Shown: positions 11,895 through 23,600, counted from the first letter of the stretch. The stretch: 24,606 bases of DNA from Monoraphidium neglectum (GCF_000611645.1 NW_014013087.1:1-24606); one strand, 5' to 3'. The notes: a model not told the origin generated them from the letters alone. Made by a program: numbers and translations.

Positions 11895-14800
11895 TCACGC
11901 CCCCTGCACCCCCTGGATGCCCTCAAGCGCCTCGAGCGCCAGCTCAGCGCTGGCCCGTCGCTGTGGCTGGGAGCCCCCACGCGACGGCACATCGGGCGCA
12001 TCACTGCTGCGCGCCCGCGGCGGGCTCAAGGGTGACCCGGGCCGGCCGGTCCCATGGCTGCCGAGATCGCTGCTGGCGACCGGCGGCGCGGGCCCTTGGC
12101 TACTGCTGGGGCCGACTGCGGACGCCTCCTCCTCGTCGCGCGGAGCGGGGGAGCCACCCGCCGCAGAGGCAGCCGGTGCAGCTCGGATAGAAGTCACCAC
12201 AATGACGCCCGAAATGATGGTGACGGCGATGGCAACGCCCACAAGCATCGACATCCAGGGGCCCACTCCCATGGCAGCGGTGCCAGTCGGAGTTGCCTGC
12301 AAAAGGAGGGTTTGGGCCGCACATGCGATGAGCGCGGGCTGCAAACACGTCTGGATTAGAGGAGCAAGAGCAGGGGTGGCCGGCGGCCAGGGTTGAAAGG
12401 CACGATGGCTATTTGGTCGCAATGCAGCAGAGCAAGGCCCCGCTATGCCATGGTTGAGCCCATCTTCTGATCAAGGCATATGCAAGAACCAGGCATGCAG
12501 CCGCACACGCACCTGCACAAGCACGCCAGCGGCGATGAACTGCAGCGCATGGAGGCCGCCCCCTGCCGCGGCCGCATAGCGCTGCTTGTGTATTGAGATG
12601 AGGCTCATGGTGGCCGGCATGTGTGATGTCATCGAGAAGTTGATGAAGAAGCCGCCTGGGATGGGTTTGAAGTGGAGGTTGCAAGCGTTTGTCAAAGGAG
12701 AGCGTGCAATAAAGGTTCTTGGGTCGAAGAAAGTGGGTAATCAAGGGCTTTCCAGTATGCGGACGCTGGGATGATGTCTGAGTGCAGCCGGGACAAGGCA
12801 ATCATGCAATGCAGCCACCCCACACAGAAGGGGCCAGGCAGGATGTAACATAACCATGACGTTGCAAAACAAACGACACAGCAATAATGCAGATATAGGC
12901 GCAAGCGCGTTCCCGGGCGCCCGCACATGGGCCCCAAGGATGAGAGGGTACTCACCCAGCAGGGCCGCAGCTGCGGGAATTGTGAAATGCATGCCCCACC
13001 CAAACAGCAGTGCCCCCAACGGGAACACCGCCAGCGCCATGATGGTGGCGTACACCATGCGGCCCTCGAGGGCGCCGGCCCAGCGGCGCGCGCAGCGGTC
13101 CGCCATGAGGCCGCCGATGGGGGCGGCGATCAGGCCGCCGACGCCAAAGGGGACTGCTCAGGGGTGGCGTTTAGGGAGGCGGGGTAGGGTTGGACAGGTG
13201 AGGCGGGGTGAGTGCAGCCAGCGAAGATGGTAGTGATGTCTTCTCGGAAGCAACTGAAGCCGCATGCAACATGCTTAAAAATGCCAGCATGCAAGATTAC
13301 CAAGATCTGGCCACATCTTGAAACAGCACAGACAAGACTTGACCACCCACCCAATGTCAAGCGAACACGCATTGCAGCGGTCGATCAGATGGCAAACGCA
13401 CCGCCGGTGGCAACGCCGATTATACTCTCGCTGAAGCTGTAGGGGGGCAGCGACAGCACGATGGGCAGGATGATCATGGTGGAGAACATGCACGCGAACA
13501 GGGTGACCTGGGAGTAACCACGCGGGTGCAAGGAGGGGGGAGGCACAGGGGAGCCATTGAGGTGCAGGCATGGTGATTGGAAGGTTGATTTGGAGTGATG
13601 CATTCGCAATGTTGCAGAGGCAGGGCTGACCCCAGCAAGTGTCTGCAGGGCTGCGCGAGGCAGGTATGGCAAGGCGTCCGCCACGGCGTCAGGTGACACG
13701 CAGGATTGCGAGAAGAGGGCAGTCTGCATCCTCACCGTCACAATGGCAAAAGGAGCTATGTGACGATCAACCAGGTGCCTGATGGGGTATTTGAGCAAGG
13801 GAAGATAAGGGGGTGTGAGGAGAAGAGGTGTGAGGGGAGAGAAGAGTGCATGACGCGGAAGGGGGTGAGGTGATCCGACGTCAGGGAAAGCGAGATCGGA
13901 GGCCAAGGATGTTGAGGCTGGGTGTAGAGTGGTTGGAGGCGCGAGCTGGGAGGCACGGCATGACGGTGCCGCCATGCTGGTGCAGCTGCAGGCTGCGCCC
14001 ATCGCCTGGTGCACCAGGCGATGGGCGCGCCAGGCACGATCGGGAGCAATGCGGAGACGGCGCCACGCTCCGCGCAGCTGCCAGCGAGGAGCTGGAAGCG
14101 GAAGCTGCTGCGGTGTCCCAGCGCCACCAACGGGCCATGATCCAGCCGCATGCACGGGACCTTGTGAACACGGCTCACCAAACCTCTGGTTACGCACCAT
14201 AGAGGTTGGTAGGGCGGATCAAAGTGGGGCGCATGGATTTCCTCCACAAAAACGACCGCCTCGCCACCCTTGCTGGCCCTGACGCGCCGCGCTGCGTAGA
14301 AGTGGTGCGTCTCCTGAGAGCAGGTGGGTGGGCAACAGGCCGCAGTGTGAACAGGGTGGGACCGCCGTTTGTCGGCTCCGTGGCAGGCTGTGTCGAGCGC
14401 AGCCCATGTGTGGGCGGAAAGGCTTACATACAAGTAGCCGGCGCTGCGCTGCGTTGCGGGGTCGAGCGGCAGCCAGCGTGCTGTTGTGGGCAGGAGCGAA
14501 CCAAGGACACTGATCTCGCCCAACTGCCGGCGCCTTTGAACAATACTCATTCTAAAACCATGTCGCATGCTGCACACCCACGCCGCCCGTTTGACCAAGT
14601 CAAACCCACCTGTATGACCAGAAGCTGCACGATTAGCACGAGGCCGCCGGCGATAGTGAGCGCGGCAAAGGTGCTGCGCCACCCGAGCGACTGCGACAAG
14701 CCGCCGCCCAGCAGGGGGCCAATCACTGGCCCGACCTGGGAGGTAGTAAAAAGAGCGGAGGAGGGCAGCGGTGGCCGCTCGACTTGCGCCCACACAAAGC

Positions 14801-15068
14801 GCTTCCTATAGAGGTGTATGTGTGCGCGCTGAAGTGGGCCGCCTCACGCGCTCACACTCAGGCGGCGATGTTGTAGGTCAGCCATGATTTATGTTCCAGG
14901 CATCCATCGTCCGAGTGACTGTGAAACATGCAAAATCACATAAACACAAACTTCCACACAGTGACATGTAGACAAACAAATACACACTCACATGCGCACG
15001 AGTGAAACACGCACACACACTCGCTCTCTTACTTTAACCGCACACACACGCGCACACACACACACACG

Positions 15069-15109
<41 letters not shown>

Positions 15110-16718
15110 GCGCGTGCGCGCGCACGCGTGCACACGCACGCACGCACACACACACACACACACGCACACGCGCCAAAACCCCACACAAAAGCAGCACCCC
15201 ACCAGGAAGGGGATGGAGGCGATGCCCATTGCCTTGCCGCGCTCAGAGGGGGCGAAGATGTCGGCCAGGATGGCGTTGCTGGTGGTCGAGCAGGACGACA
15301 CCACAAAGCCCTGCAGCGCACGCAGCACCAGCAGCACTGCGGCGGGGGTTTGGGAGGATACAGGTTGGGTGCCGTCAGATTCCGGCCGATCACCCCACAC
15401 GCGACGTGGTTCAAAGCTGCAAGAGCAGCAAGCCAGCCCCTCAGCCTGCCACGTGGCCCGGGTTGAGGCGGCCCTGGGCTGTGTGCGCAGAACCCGCGTA
15501 AATGCTGTCGCCATCATACCCGCAACCTGGACGCGCCGATGTATCTGCCCTACCAGCAGCGAGTGTTTGCTGCTCAGCCCACCGCTCCTGACCTCGCCTC
15601 CTCCAACGCGACCCTGAGTGCCCCCCATCCTGGGTGCTGCCAACACGACCAAGCCCTTCCGCCTTTCCCTCTGCCCAACTACGCCGCCGGCCGCTCACTT
15701 CCGATGTTTTTGGAGAACACCGTGACCAGAGACAGTGCGGTGAACAGCGCTGTCGAGCCCAGCAGCGTGATGCGCCGCCCAAACTTGTCGGCAGTGGGGC
15801 CGAACAGCAGCGCGCCCAGACCGACCATGTACCTGGGGTGGAGATTGCAGCAGCCAAAACTCTACCTCTTTCAGTGGCAGGCGTTGAACAGGGTCCGTTA
15901 AGGGACTGCTGTGGGCACGCAGACGCATCTGCCTTACAACACTGTCAACTGCAGAGGGAGGCCGGCGTCTGCGCGTCACGCCTCAAGCAGGCTGTGCCAC
16001 ATCGCACAGACCCTATGGATGTGGTGGGCACAATGGTGGCGGGGCTCACATGTACACTGCAACAGACGTGGCCACCAAGGTGTCTGTCGTGCCTAGGTCC
16101 CGCTGCACCGCAGCCAACGCCGGCAGGTAGATCGTGTCTGGAGGGCAGGGGGAACAGGTGGAGGGGGCGTGCCGTGATCGCTTCAGTGGGTGGAATGGCG
16201 GGAGGAGCGCTACGGTGCGGCGCTCAGTGGCGTTGGTGGTCTTGCTGCTGCTGGAAGAGGTGATGCGTCATGGGGTGCAGTCGGCTGGATGGGGTGACGG
16301 CTGGTGTGGGGCCGTTTGTGCCCTGCCTGGGCCGCCACCTCCACTCACCCGACACGGGCACTAGGCACGTCCCAAGGCTGCACACAAGCAGGGTGGCAGC
16401 TTTTTGCCGCCGGCTGCAGGGTAGACGGCAGCGCCAGGGGGTTGAATTGGTGAGCTTTGTTCGGTGGTGTTTGGGGGGGCAGGGGGGGGGACTCAGGCAT
16501 GGGGGATGGGACACACAGCTCCTCTTGCTGCAGCAAAGAACGCTGAACTCTGCTGCATGGGCATTAAGAGCGTCTCAACCACCATGTAGAGCTAACCTGT
16601 AGATGTTGAAAATGCTGGTGGTGGCGCAAATGTCGCCGCCGTCATCCGCACGCTGCGTCGCTCGTGCTGCTGCTTCGATGTCGACGCTGCGCCCCGATAT
16701 ATCCTTGCTCAACGCCAT
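11895..16718 (-). CDS. Major facilitator superfamily transporter, drug:H+ antiporter (DHA1)-like
   Basis: A 12-exon model closes in phase throughout: 16718-16597, 16413-16349, 16137-16050, 15832-15699, 15336-15203, 14735-14610, 14313-14198, 13778-13736, 13507-13402, 13153-12956, 12655-12513 and 12296-11895, giving 558 aa. TM1 (residues 47-63) leads into [16 protein letters not shown], a DHA1-type signature. Motif A is [15 protein letters not shown] (98-112), motif B is RALQG (142-146), and motif C is [12 protein letters not shown] (182-193). A central loop from [10 protein letters not shown] leads into the second half. There motif A recurs as [15 protein letters not shown] (317-331). TM12 is near [20 protein letters not shown], followed by about 95 Pro/Ser/Ala-rich cytosolic residues. 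The start ATG is the only one in the first exon. The substrate is unknown. DHA1 members export drugs, polyamines or organic solutes. Confidence 0.88.
13995..14028. repeat. 34-bp perfect palindrome in a transporter intron
   Basis: Bases 13995-14011 and 14012-14028 are exact reverse complements with no spacer, centred on GGTGCACC. The arm reads GCGCCCATCGCCTGGTG. Pairing fails at the next base on each side. It lies in the intron between exons 14313-14198 and 13778-13736. Confidence 0.92.
15039..15173. repeat. 135-bp strictly alternating CA/CG purine-pyrimidine tract
   Basis: Every base from 15039 to 15173 alternates pyrimidine then purine, mixing (CA)n blocks with (CG)n blocks and a few TG steps. 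It lies in the transporter intron between 15203 and 14735. Such sequence is prone to Z-DNA formation. It generates long false frames on both strands. Confidence 0.95.
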
Positions 16719-17724
16719 GCCACTGTGTTGTGCAGCACCCATTGTTTCAAATAAAGGATACTAGTCTATCTTGAGGCCAGAACTCAAGGACGTGACGCTG
16801 GGCGGCTCGCCCAGCAGCTCAGCCTTTTACAAGCAGCGCCCAATCAGTGTGCGATCAAGCCTTGCATAGCAACAATAATGTCACAGCGGATTCGACATTT
16901 CCAAGCAATTTGTGCGGTAATTTAACATGTCGAGGGTCGTCGTCATTCGTAATCGCAGCCTGGTCGCGGCAGCCTCAACATGTGGTCATCATAGGTCCAT
17001 CAAGTGGGCTTCGCAAAGTTCATACATGCGACACCCTCCGAAGCTCTGCAGGCCAGTACCGTACGCACGAAGTCTAGCAAGTGGATGGCCTCCCTCCTCA
17101 CGACGCCCCAGGTGACTCCATGCAGCGCAGCATTGCAAGTGGCTCACATGACGATGCTTCGCTGTTTCTAAACTATTGTTGTGCCGACTTGATACACCCC
17201 TTTCTGTTGCCCACACTCGCACCCATGCACATTTGCACGGTTTGACCAGGTCCAGGTCAGCGTTAGTCCACTACCGCAGTGGTGCTTTGAAGATCAACAC
17301 GACTACGCTGGTGGACAGAGTTGCTGCAGCATGCGATGCAAGCAAATGAGCGTTGTTATTGGCTAGTGTTGTCTACACAACCGAAATTCATCCGCGACGT
17401 GCCATCAGCTCATGCACGGGCCATTTGCTGCAGCATTGCCTGGCGCGTGACGACAGCCCAGCCTAAATGTTTCTGTGGTGTCAAAAATGCCATGAAACTT
17501 GTCAAATCCTACGTGTTGCAACCTGTTACAGTAGCGCTGCGGCACGCAGAGTGCCGCCTGCGCGCATGGCTTGCTGCACAGGAATATCAACCACATTGCA
17601 GAGCAGCAAGCTACCCGCACTTGCAAGGCAGGATCAAATCTGAGATAGGTGAAGCCAGCATGTTCCACATCTCGCCAGCCTGCGCGGCTCCAGCCGCAAC
17701 CTGTTGAATTATGCTGGCATTCAC
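16719..17724. other. Intergenic region: transporter promoter and DUF3067 gene 3' UTR
   Basis: About 1 kb between two minus-strand genes. It is less GC-rich than the exons. A minus-strand TGTAA at 17530-17526 fits the DUF3067 gene's poly(A) signal. Open frames at 17321-17728 have no recognisable content. I see no gene. Confidence 0.6.
17526..17530 (-). terminator. Candidate TGTAA polyadenylation signal of the DUF3067 gene
   Basis: TTACA on the plus strand gives TGTAA on the minus strand, 195 bases after the stop at 17727-17725. Confidence 0.45.
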
Positions 17725-20051
17725 TCAATCAAAGCCCGCGCCAAACCACTCCTCGACCTGCGAGTCATCCAGGTCAAGCCGCACGCTGACGGCTGTGCCC
17801 ACCACTGGCCGCGGCGGCAGGCCTTTCTGGGCCTTGGCGGGCGCATTCAGAAAGGCGCGCACCTGCGAGGGAGGGGGGCGAGCACGGGACAGGTTAATGA
17901 CTGCTCGGCCGGCAAGGCCGCATTGGCTACAGCATGCTTGCACACCTTTGCAACCAATAGCTGGGCTGTTTGTCACAACAAGGGGCCCCAAGTGTTGTGC
18001 CTCAGACCCAGGACAGTTGCGCAGAACCCCTCTGCGCAACTGTTGCTGCGGAACGTGCCCTTCTAGTCCCCTAGACGCAAGGATCCCAGCCTCGGGCCTC
18101 CGCCATCCCCACCTTGTCTGTCTGCCCCAGGACGTTGACCAGCTGAGAGACGCCAGCAAGCTTCTCGGCGTACTGCAGACAGTAAAGGGTTGGATAGGTG
18201 GGGCGTTTGGACTGGCAATGAGTGTCTTTCAAGGGAGGAAGCGGGTGGGTGAGACGCGAGGCAGGGATATGAGTCGGAACAATGATGTGCGCGCATGTTG
18301 TGAACGAGTGAGGTGCGCAGGTGGTGGGCTGACACCGACAGGTGAGCAAGAAGACAGGGGCGCGCATGTAATTGTAAGAATGCCTAGGCTCCACCGTGTA
18401 GCGTGGCCAAACCAAGGGTCCGCCATACCCGAACGCGCCAGCACTCCCGCACCCCACCTGCTCTGGAGACAGCTTGAAGCTGCGCTGCCCCAGGTGGAGC
18501 CACATGATGTTGAGGGACCTTTTGGGAGCGGGGTGGGGAATCCAGGAGACAGAAGATTTGGTGAGCCAACGGGTGTTTGGCTGCTCACAATGAGGGACAC
18601 TGCATGACAGTGACCAGCAACAACACACACCACGCAGCCGTCCAGGCGACCAGTCGCTCCGGCGCGAGTGCCTGTGCTGTATCAATGGTTTGCAGGGACG
18701 CTCACACAAAGGTTTTTCCGGGTATGCTGCGCTTGGCGAAGCTGACGTCATAGAGCTTCCCATACTTGCTCATCAGCAGCTGCTGGAACTCCTGAGATTC
18801 GCCAATTTGGAAAAAAGGCAAGGTCATATGATGTGTGTAGCTGGCAGGAATTGGGTGCTGCAAACCGTGGGTTCTGCAAGACGTGCGGCAGGGCAAGCCT
18901 GCACCCGAGAAGCGGATTCAAACACAAGGTGGAGCTCACAGCATGCGGTTGCACAACAATGGTAGCAGCTGCATGGAGCGCCACAAGGCGCTTGCAGGCC
19001 CTAGTCTTCTGCTGATACCAGGCCCGCTGCCATGCCCCACTGCACCCCTGCAAGCCGCGCCCGTCAATAGATCTTGGTGCCAAGCCCTTTGATAGCCCCA
19101 CATCACCCAGAGCAAACGCAGCGTCCCAGCAAGCCTCACCTCCCCCGTCAGCGGGCGCCGCATGTCCGCCTCGTCCGTGCTCGACCCGTAGTCCCCCGTG
19201 GTCGCCGCGATCTGGGAGATGCGCTGGTTCAGGGCGAAAGTCAGCTCGTTGTCGTCCGCGCTGCTGAAGGACCGCCCCGCCTCATCCAGCTCATCCCCGT
19301 CTGCTGCCGCGTCAAGCCCCGCTGAGGCCGCTGCGGCCGTCGCGCCGCCGCTGCTGCCGCCGCCGCCGCTGTCCGCCCGCAGCTGTGCCAGGCGGTCTTG
19401 CAGCACTCGCATGTCACCCAGTGACACCTCGGCGTCTGCGGGGCGCCAGGTTGCGGCCGAGGCTTTCGGGGTTAGGTGCTGTGCAGGGGCAGCATGTGAT
19501 ATCAATTGTGTCCTGCACCTGTGCTACGCAACCGCTGCACACTCGTGCTGTGCTAGTACCGGACACGGGGACGTGCAGCATCTGCGCCACCGAACCACGC
19601 ACCCTGGTCGCCACCAGGGGCGCCGCGCTGGAGGCTGTCGGCCTCGGGCGGCTGGTACTGGTTGAGGCGCCAGATGCGCGAGCTCTTGGGCGCCCACGAG
19701 CTGCGGGCAGGCGTAGTGTGCAACGCTTTTGAGCTGCTGCCATGAGCCACAGGCAGCCACCGGAGCCCTGCACCCGCAGGCAAGCTGCTCACACGGGTGG
19801 TCCATGCAAGCCAGCCTCAGGCACGCCATGATGTTCCGCCATGCCCCGCACGCATGGGGACAAGGGCCTCACTCGTAATCAAACAGGCTCTTGAAGAAAT
19901 CTGCTAGTGCTGCAACGTGCACGCCATTCCGACCAAGCGCACGCCGCTTGCTGCGTGAAGCCAGTCTGCTGTCAAGGGCGGCGCCATCATGCGCTCCCAG
20001 CACCCTCCCGCGCGTTGCGGGCAGGGCACGCCGTCCAAGCACACTATGCAT
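17725..20051 (-). CDS. DUF3067 domain protein, probably plastid-targeted
   Basis: Seven exons close in phase: 20051-19873, 19700-19603, 19435-19140, 18791-18706, 18518-18458, 18172-18113 and 17862-17725, giving 305 aa. DUF3067 is a small domain shared by cyanobacteria and photosynthetic eukaryotes, of unknown biochemical function. It occupies about residues 192-300: EFQQLLMSKYGKLYDVSF, GKTFVSLNIMWLHLGQRSF, LSPEQYAEKLAGVSQLVN, then VGTAVSVRLDLDDSQVEEW. The N-terminus (MHSVLGRRALPATRGRVLGA) is rich in Arg, Ala and Ser and nearly free of acidic residues, like a chloroplast transit peptide. Between leader and domain lies a segment with SLFDYDSWAPKSSRIWRLNQ, a predicted helix (GDMRVLQDRLAQLRAD) and a Gly/Ala/Asp-rich linker. 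Plastid location is inferred from the leader and the family's distribution. The gene is divergent from the UFSP2 gene. Confidence 0.8.
18013..18043. repeat. Perfect 13-bp stem hairpin in a DUF3067-gene intron
   Basis: ACAGTTGCGCAGA and TCTGCGCAACTGT are exact reverse complements flanking the 5-base spacer ACCCC. It lies in the last intron, between exons 18172-18113 and 17862-17725. Confidence 0.9.
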
Positions 20052-20642
20052 CAGTTCAACTTTCTTTTGCGTCCTCTACCACTGTTCTGGGACCACCGTA
20101 AACGATTGTGTGGACGTCCGGCAGAGCTGGATTTGAAAAAGAGGAGCGGCGTGCTGCGCGCTGGCTGGATTTTGCTGAAAGATATGTTGAACCATCATTC
20201 AGGAGGTTTGTGGCACGAGCAGCGTGGTCAGCGCACGGGTGACCATTGGGTGTGAAACCAAGATCTTTTCCATCTGTTGCTGTACACGGCGTCTCCTCCG
20301 CAACTTTATTGGCAACTATTTGACGCGCAATCTTTCATGAGTGCATATGATGCGTGCGATCTGATCCAATACCGTCTCCTACAGGCGCGGATCCCCACTA
20401 CGGCATCGCCATTCAAATAAGATAGAAGCCACCCGGTTTCTTTGGCCCACCTGACGAAGACCCATTCCAGCGGAGCCGCTCTTGTTCAACCGCAGCGCTG
20501 CCTCAACCGGCAGCGCTGCGCCAGGCAACAGCACGGCGTCCCTGCCATCCTAAATGCAGGCAGACCCCGCCCCTCTCAGCTAGATCGCGTGGAGGACGCA
20601 CTCAAAACTCAGCAGCGCCTTACAGGCAAGCCCTGGACGGCC
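20052..20642. promoter_or_regulatory. Divergent promoter region between DUF3067 and UFSP2 genes
   Basis: About 590 bases separate the two start codons, so both promoters and 5' UTRs should lie here. A 12-bp stem hairpin sits at 20491-20520 on the UFSP2 side. The frame upstream of the UFSP2 ATG is open back to about 20442, but it contains no earlier ATG. Confidence 0.5.
20491..20520. repeat. 12-bp stem hairpin upstream of UFSP2
   Basis: CGCAGCGCTGCC and GGCAGCGCTGCG are perfect reverse complements separated by TCAACC. Each arm itself contains the palindrome AGCGCT. It lies about 120 bases upstream of the UFSP2 start and, if transcribed, would form a very stable 5' UTR stem-loop. Confidence 0.9.
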
Positions 20643-23600
20643 ATGGCCCCATCTTGGTCATTGAAGGCAGTTGAGGGTCTGGCTGAGGCGCTGCCCCAGC
20701 CGGCGGGCCTGCTGCTCGGCGCCGTGGACGAGGCCGCACACATTGTGACACTCGCTGGCGTTGTGCCGGCAGCCGCAGATGCGAGCGCCAAGACAGTCGC
20801 AGACCTGGCAGGTGTGCAGTTGCAACCTGGCACACTGGCCGCCTTTGTGCGTGCTGTCCGGTCATGCCCCTGCACTGGGCAGCACAGAGCATGCGGCAGG
20901 CTGCATGCCTCGCGAGGTTTGGCAGAGCCAGTGATTGCATCAAATCTAGTTCAAATCCATGCCCGTGCGCCCGCCGCGCAACCGCCTGCGCGGCGGATCT
21001 CGATGAAACGCACACAACTACCACAGGCGAGGTGCTGGAGCTGCTGCCCCTGGGGGTCCAGGTGGTGGGGTCGTACGGCTGCTCGGCGCCGCCACCGCTG
21101 CCGCCCCTGGGCGCGTCAGGCCCCGGCTGCCCGGCGGTCGGCGTGCAGCGGGGCGGCGCGGGGTTCACCTTGGACGGGGAGCCGGCGGCGGAGGAGGTGG
21201 TTGCGCCTGCGCAGGCGGGGGCGCTCGCACTGCCTGGGTTTGTGGTGCTGAGGTGAGCAAGGACGTGGGCCCTAGACAGGCAGCGTGCTGCCAGCGGGCA
21301 GCCGCGCGGCCACGTCGGCACTGATTTGCAGGGGGTTGAAGCATCCTCGCCGAGTGTGGGCCCAGCAGCCGGCCTGTTTCCAGTCTACAGCGCACTCGCT
21401 GGCCTGTGCATCCCCGTGCGCATGTGCATTACCACCGTCGTGCTGTGGTTGTAGGCCCCCCTTTGATCAAGGACCCCTCCTGCGCTCTGCCTCGCGTCTC
21501 GCTGCCATTTCTGTCTATGAAGGGTGCACTGCGACCTGGTGCTGCGGGTGGTCTGCCCACCCGGCGGGGCGACGCTGCAGGCGCTGGCGCACGCGTTTGT
21601 AGAGGCGGCGGAGCAGCTGGCGGGGCCGCAGCTGGTCTTCATCTCGGAACCAAAGTGAGGGGATGCCCGGCTGTCACTGGCGGGTGGGGCTGTCTGCGCG
21701 TGGCAGCGCACGCAATCAAGGTGGCGATTGATTGGTGCTGTCAGGTGGACAGCAGCGCTACCTGCCACGGCGCAGCATCACGGCCGTGCCCCTGCTTGCT
21801 TGAGCTACTACCATGTACCCCCAACCTCCCCGGTGACTTTCCGCTCACCGCCCGGCAGGCCAGGCGGCGCTCCCGCCCTGCTGACGGCCACATCTCAGGG
21901 CGCCCTGCGGGCCGCCCTCCGCGCCGCCGACCCCTGCGCCAGCCTCGCGCCCCTGACTGCGACCGGCTCCGCCCGCGGCGCGCCCGCCGCGCCGGCGCTC
22001 GAGTTCTCGCCGGCCGCCACGGGCAGCAGCGTGCGCGAGGTCCCACTGGGGCTGGACGCCCTCGCGCTCGTGCCGGACGCGTCCCCAGCCGGGGCGCTCT
22101 GCTCCTCGGCGCTGGGGCCCGCGCTGAGGCGGCAGCTGGACCTCATGGAGAAGCTGCTCGCACGGCGGTTGCAGCCTGCGCCAGCTGGCGGCGACGGCGG
22201 CGGCGACGGGCTGGTCGCCGTGCGCGCGCACCACTTCCGGCCGCCGGGCTGGGCGCTGCCCTTCACGGCGTGCTACCCGCGCGTGGCCGCCGATGCGGGT
22301 GCAGCCGAGGACGCACTGCTGCCGCGGCGCCAGGCGCTGCACGCACTGCTGGGGCTGCCGGGGGACGTACCCATGCTGCGGTTTGCCAACGCGCTCAAGT
22401 GGGGCGCGGGCGCGGAAGGCGGCGACGGCGAGGGCACCGGGCGCGCGGCGCGGCTCAAGGACGTCCACTTGAGGGTGGCCCCGCCATGTGGGTCGCGCTC
22501 CGCACCTACATGCTGTTCGCATGCTTGCATGCCTGCTGCGCGCGTACGCTGGCAACCTTTGTACGCGCAGCATGACCCTTGACCTGCACTGGTTGAACCC
22601 GGGGGCCCCTTTGCCCGCTTTGCATAGCATGCGGGGCCCTTCCCCTCCCTGCATCGAGGCAGCTGCGCCGCCGGCTGCACGCCTTGCCTGGCCCAAATTT
22701 GCTGCAACCCCTCCCCTGGCCTCTCATCGCCCCCTGTGCACCTGCAGCCATCGGCGGCAGCCCCTCACTCATCAGGGGGTCTTACGAGTACTACCATTAC
22801 ATGCAGGCAAGGCCTCGCGCTGCCGCGCAACAATGGGACGCAGCGTGCTGGGCTGCTTGACCCTCACCCTGAAGCGGGTGTGGAGGCTCCTCCTCTTGCA
22901 AAGCTCGTCTGTTTCTCTCTGCAACAGTCACCGTTGGCAGCCAATTCACACGCTCCTCCAATGCATACTCCCTGCTGCCCTCAGGACCGCTTCAACGATT
23001 CTGGCTGGGGCTGCGCCTACCGCTCCCTGCAGACCATAGTCAGCTGGTTCAGGCAGCAGAGGTACACCGACAAGCCAGTGCCCAGCCACAGGTGTGCAGT
23101 ATGAGTCTCTAGCAATCAAGAGCCAATGTTAAATGCGATCTCGCACATAAAATCTCCTCGTTTTGCTTGCTGCGCTGATTTCTCTAACAACTGGGCGATC
23201 TGCAAATCTGCACACCTGAAAGCCGGCAAACCTCCCACCCAAATGCCGCCAGGGAGATCCAGCAGCTGCTGGTCAAGCTGGGCGACAAGGACGGGTCCTT
23301 CATCGGCAGCAGCAACTGGATCGGCGCCATCGAGCTGAGCTACATCCTTAATGAGTACCTGGGGATCACATGCAAGGTTTGGGGGATGGGCGGGGCATGC
23401 GGAACACAAAAGGGCACAGGGGAGAGGCATTGACAGGGATGGGGAGTGGAGAACTAGATTATAGGGGTGCAGTGAGAGTGGTGTTGAGGGGCAATGCGGC
23501 GATGATTTTGGGGGCGCAAGCGAACAAAACTAGATGATGGTCTTTGGGTTGGTCTAGGAATGCCACAATACCATGTACAGCCCAGCACTGCATGCCGTGC

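Noticed and set aside
13756..14793. 345-codon minus frame spanning several transporter introns
   Set aside because: Only parts of it carry transporter sequence, and the conserved pieces shift frame at canonical splice sites. It is an exon plus readthrough intron.
15029..15652. Long minus-strand frame with Val-Cys repeats next to the transporter exon
   Set aside because: The low-complexity part is the alternating CA/CG intron. Only 15336-15203 carries transporter sequence and has splice borders.
21406..22575. 389-codon plus frame overlapping UFSP2 exons 3 and 4, and the antisense frames there
   Set aside because: They arise from GC-rich codon bias. The frame with UFSP2 motifs is different and closes in phase through all nine exons.
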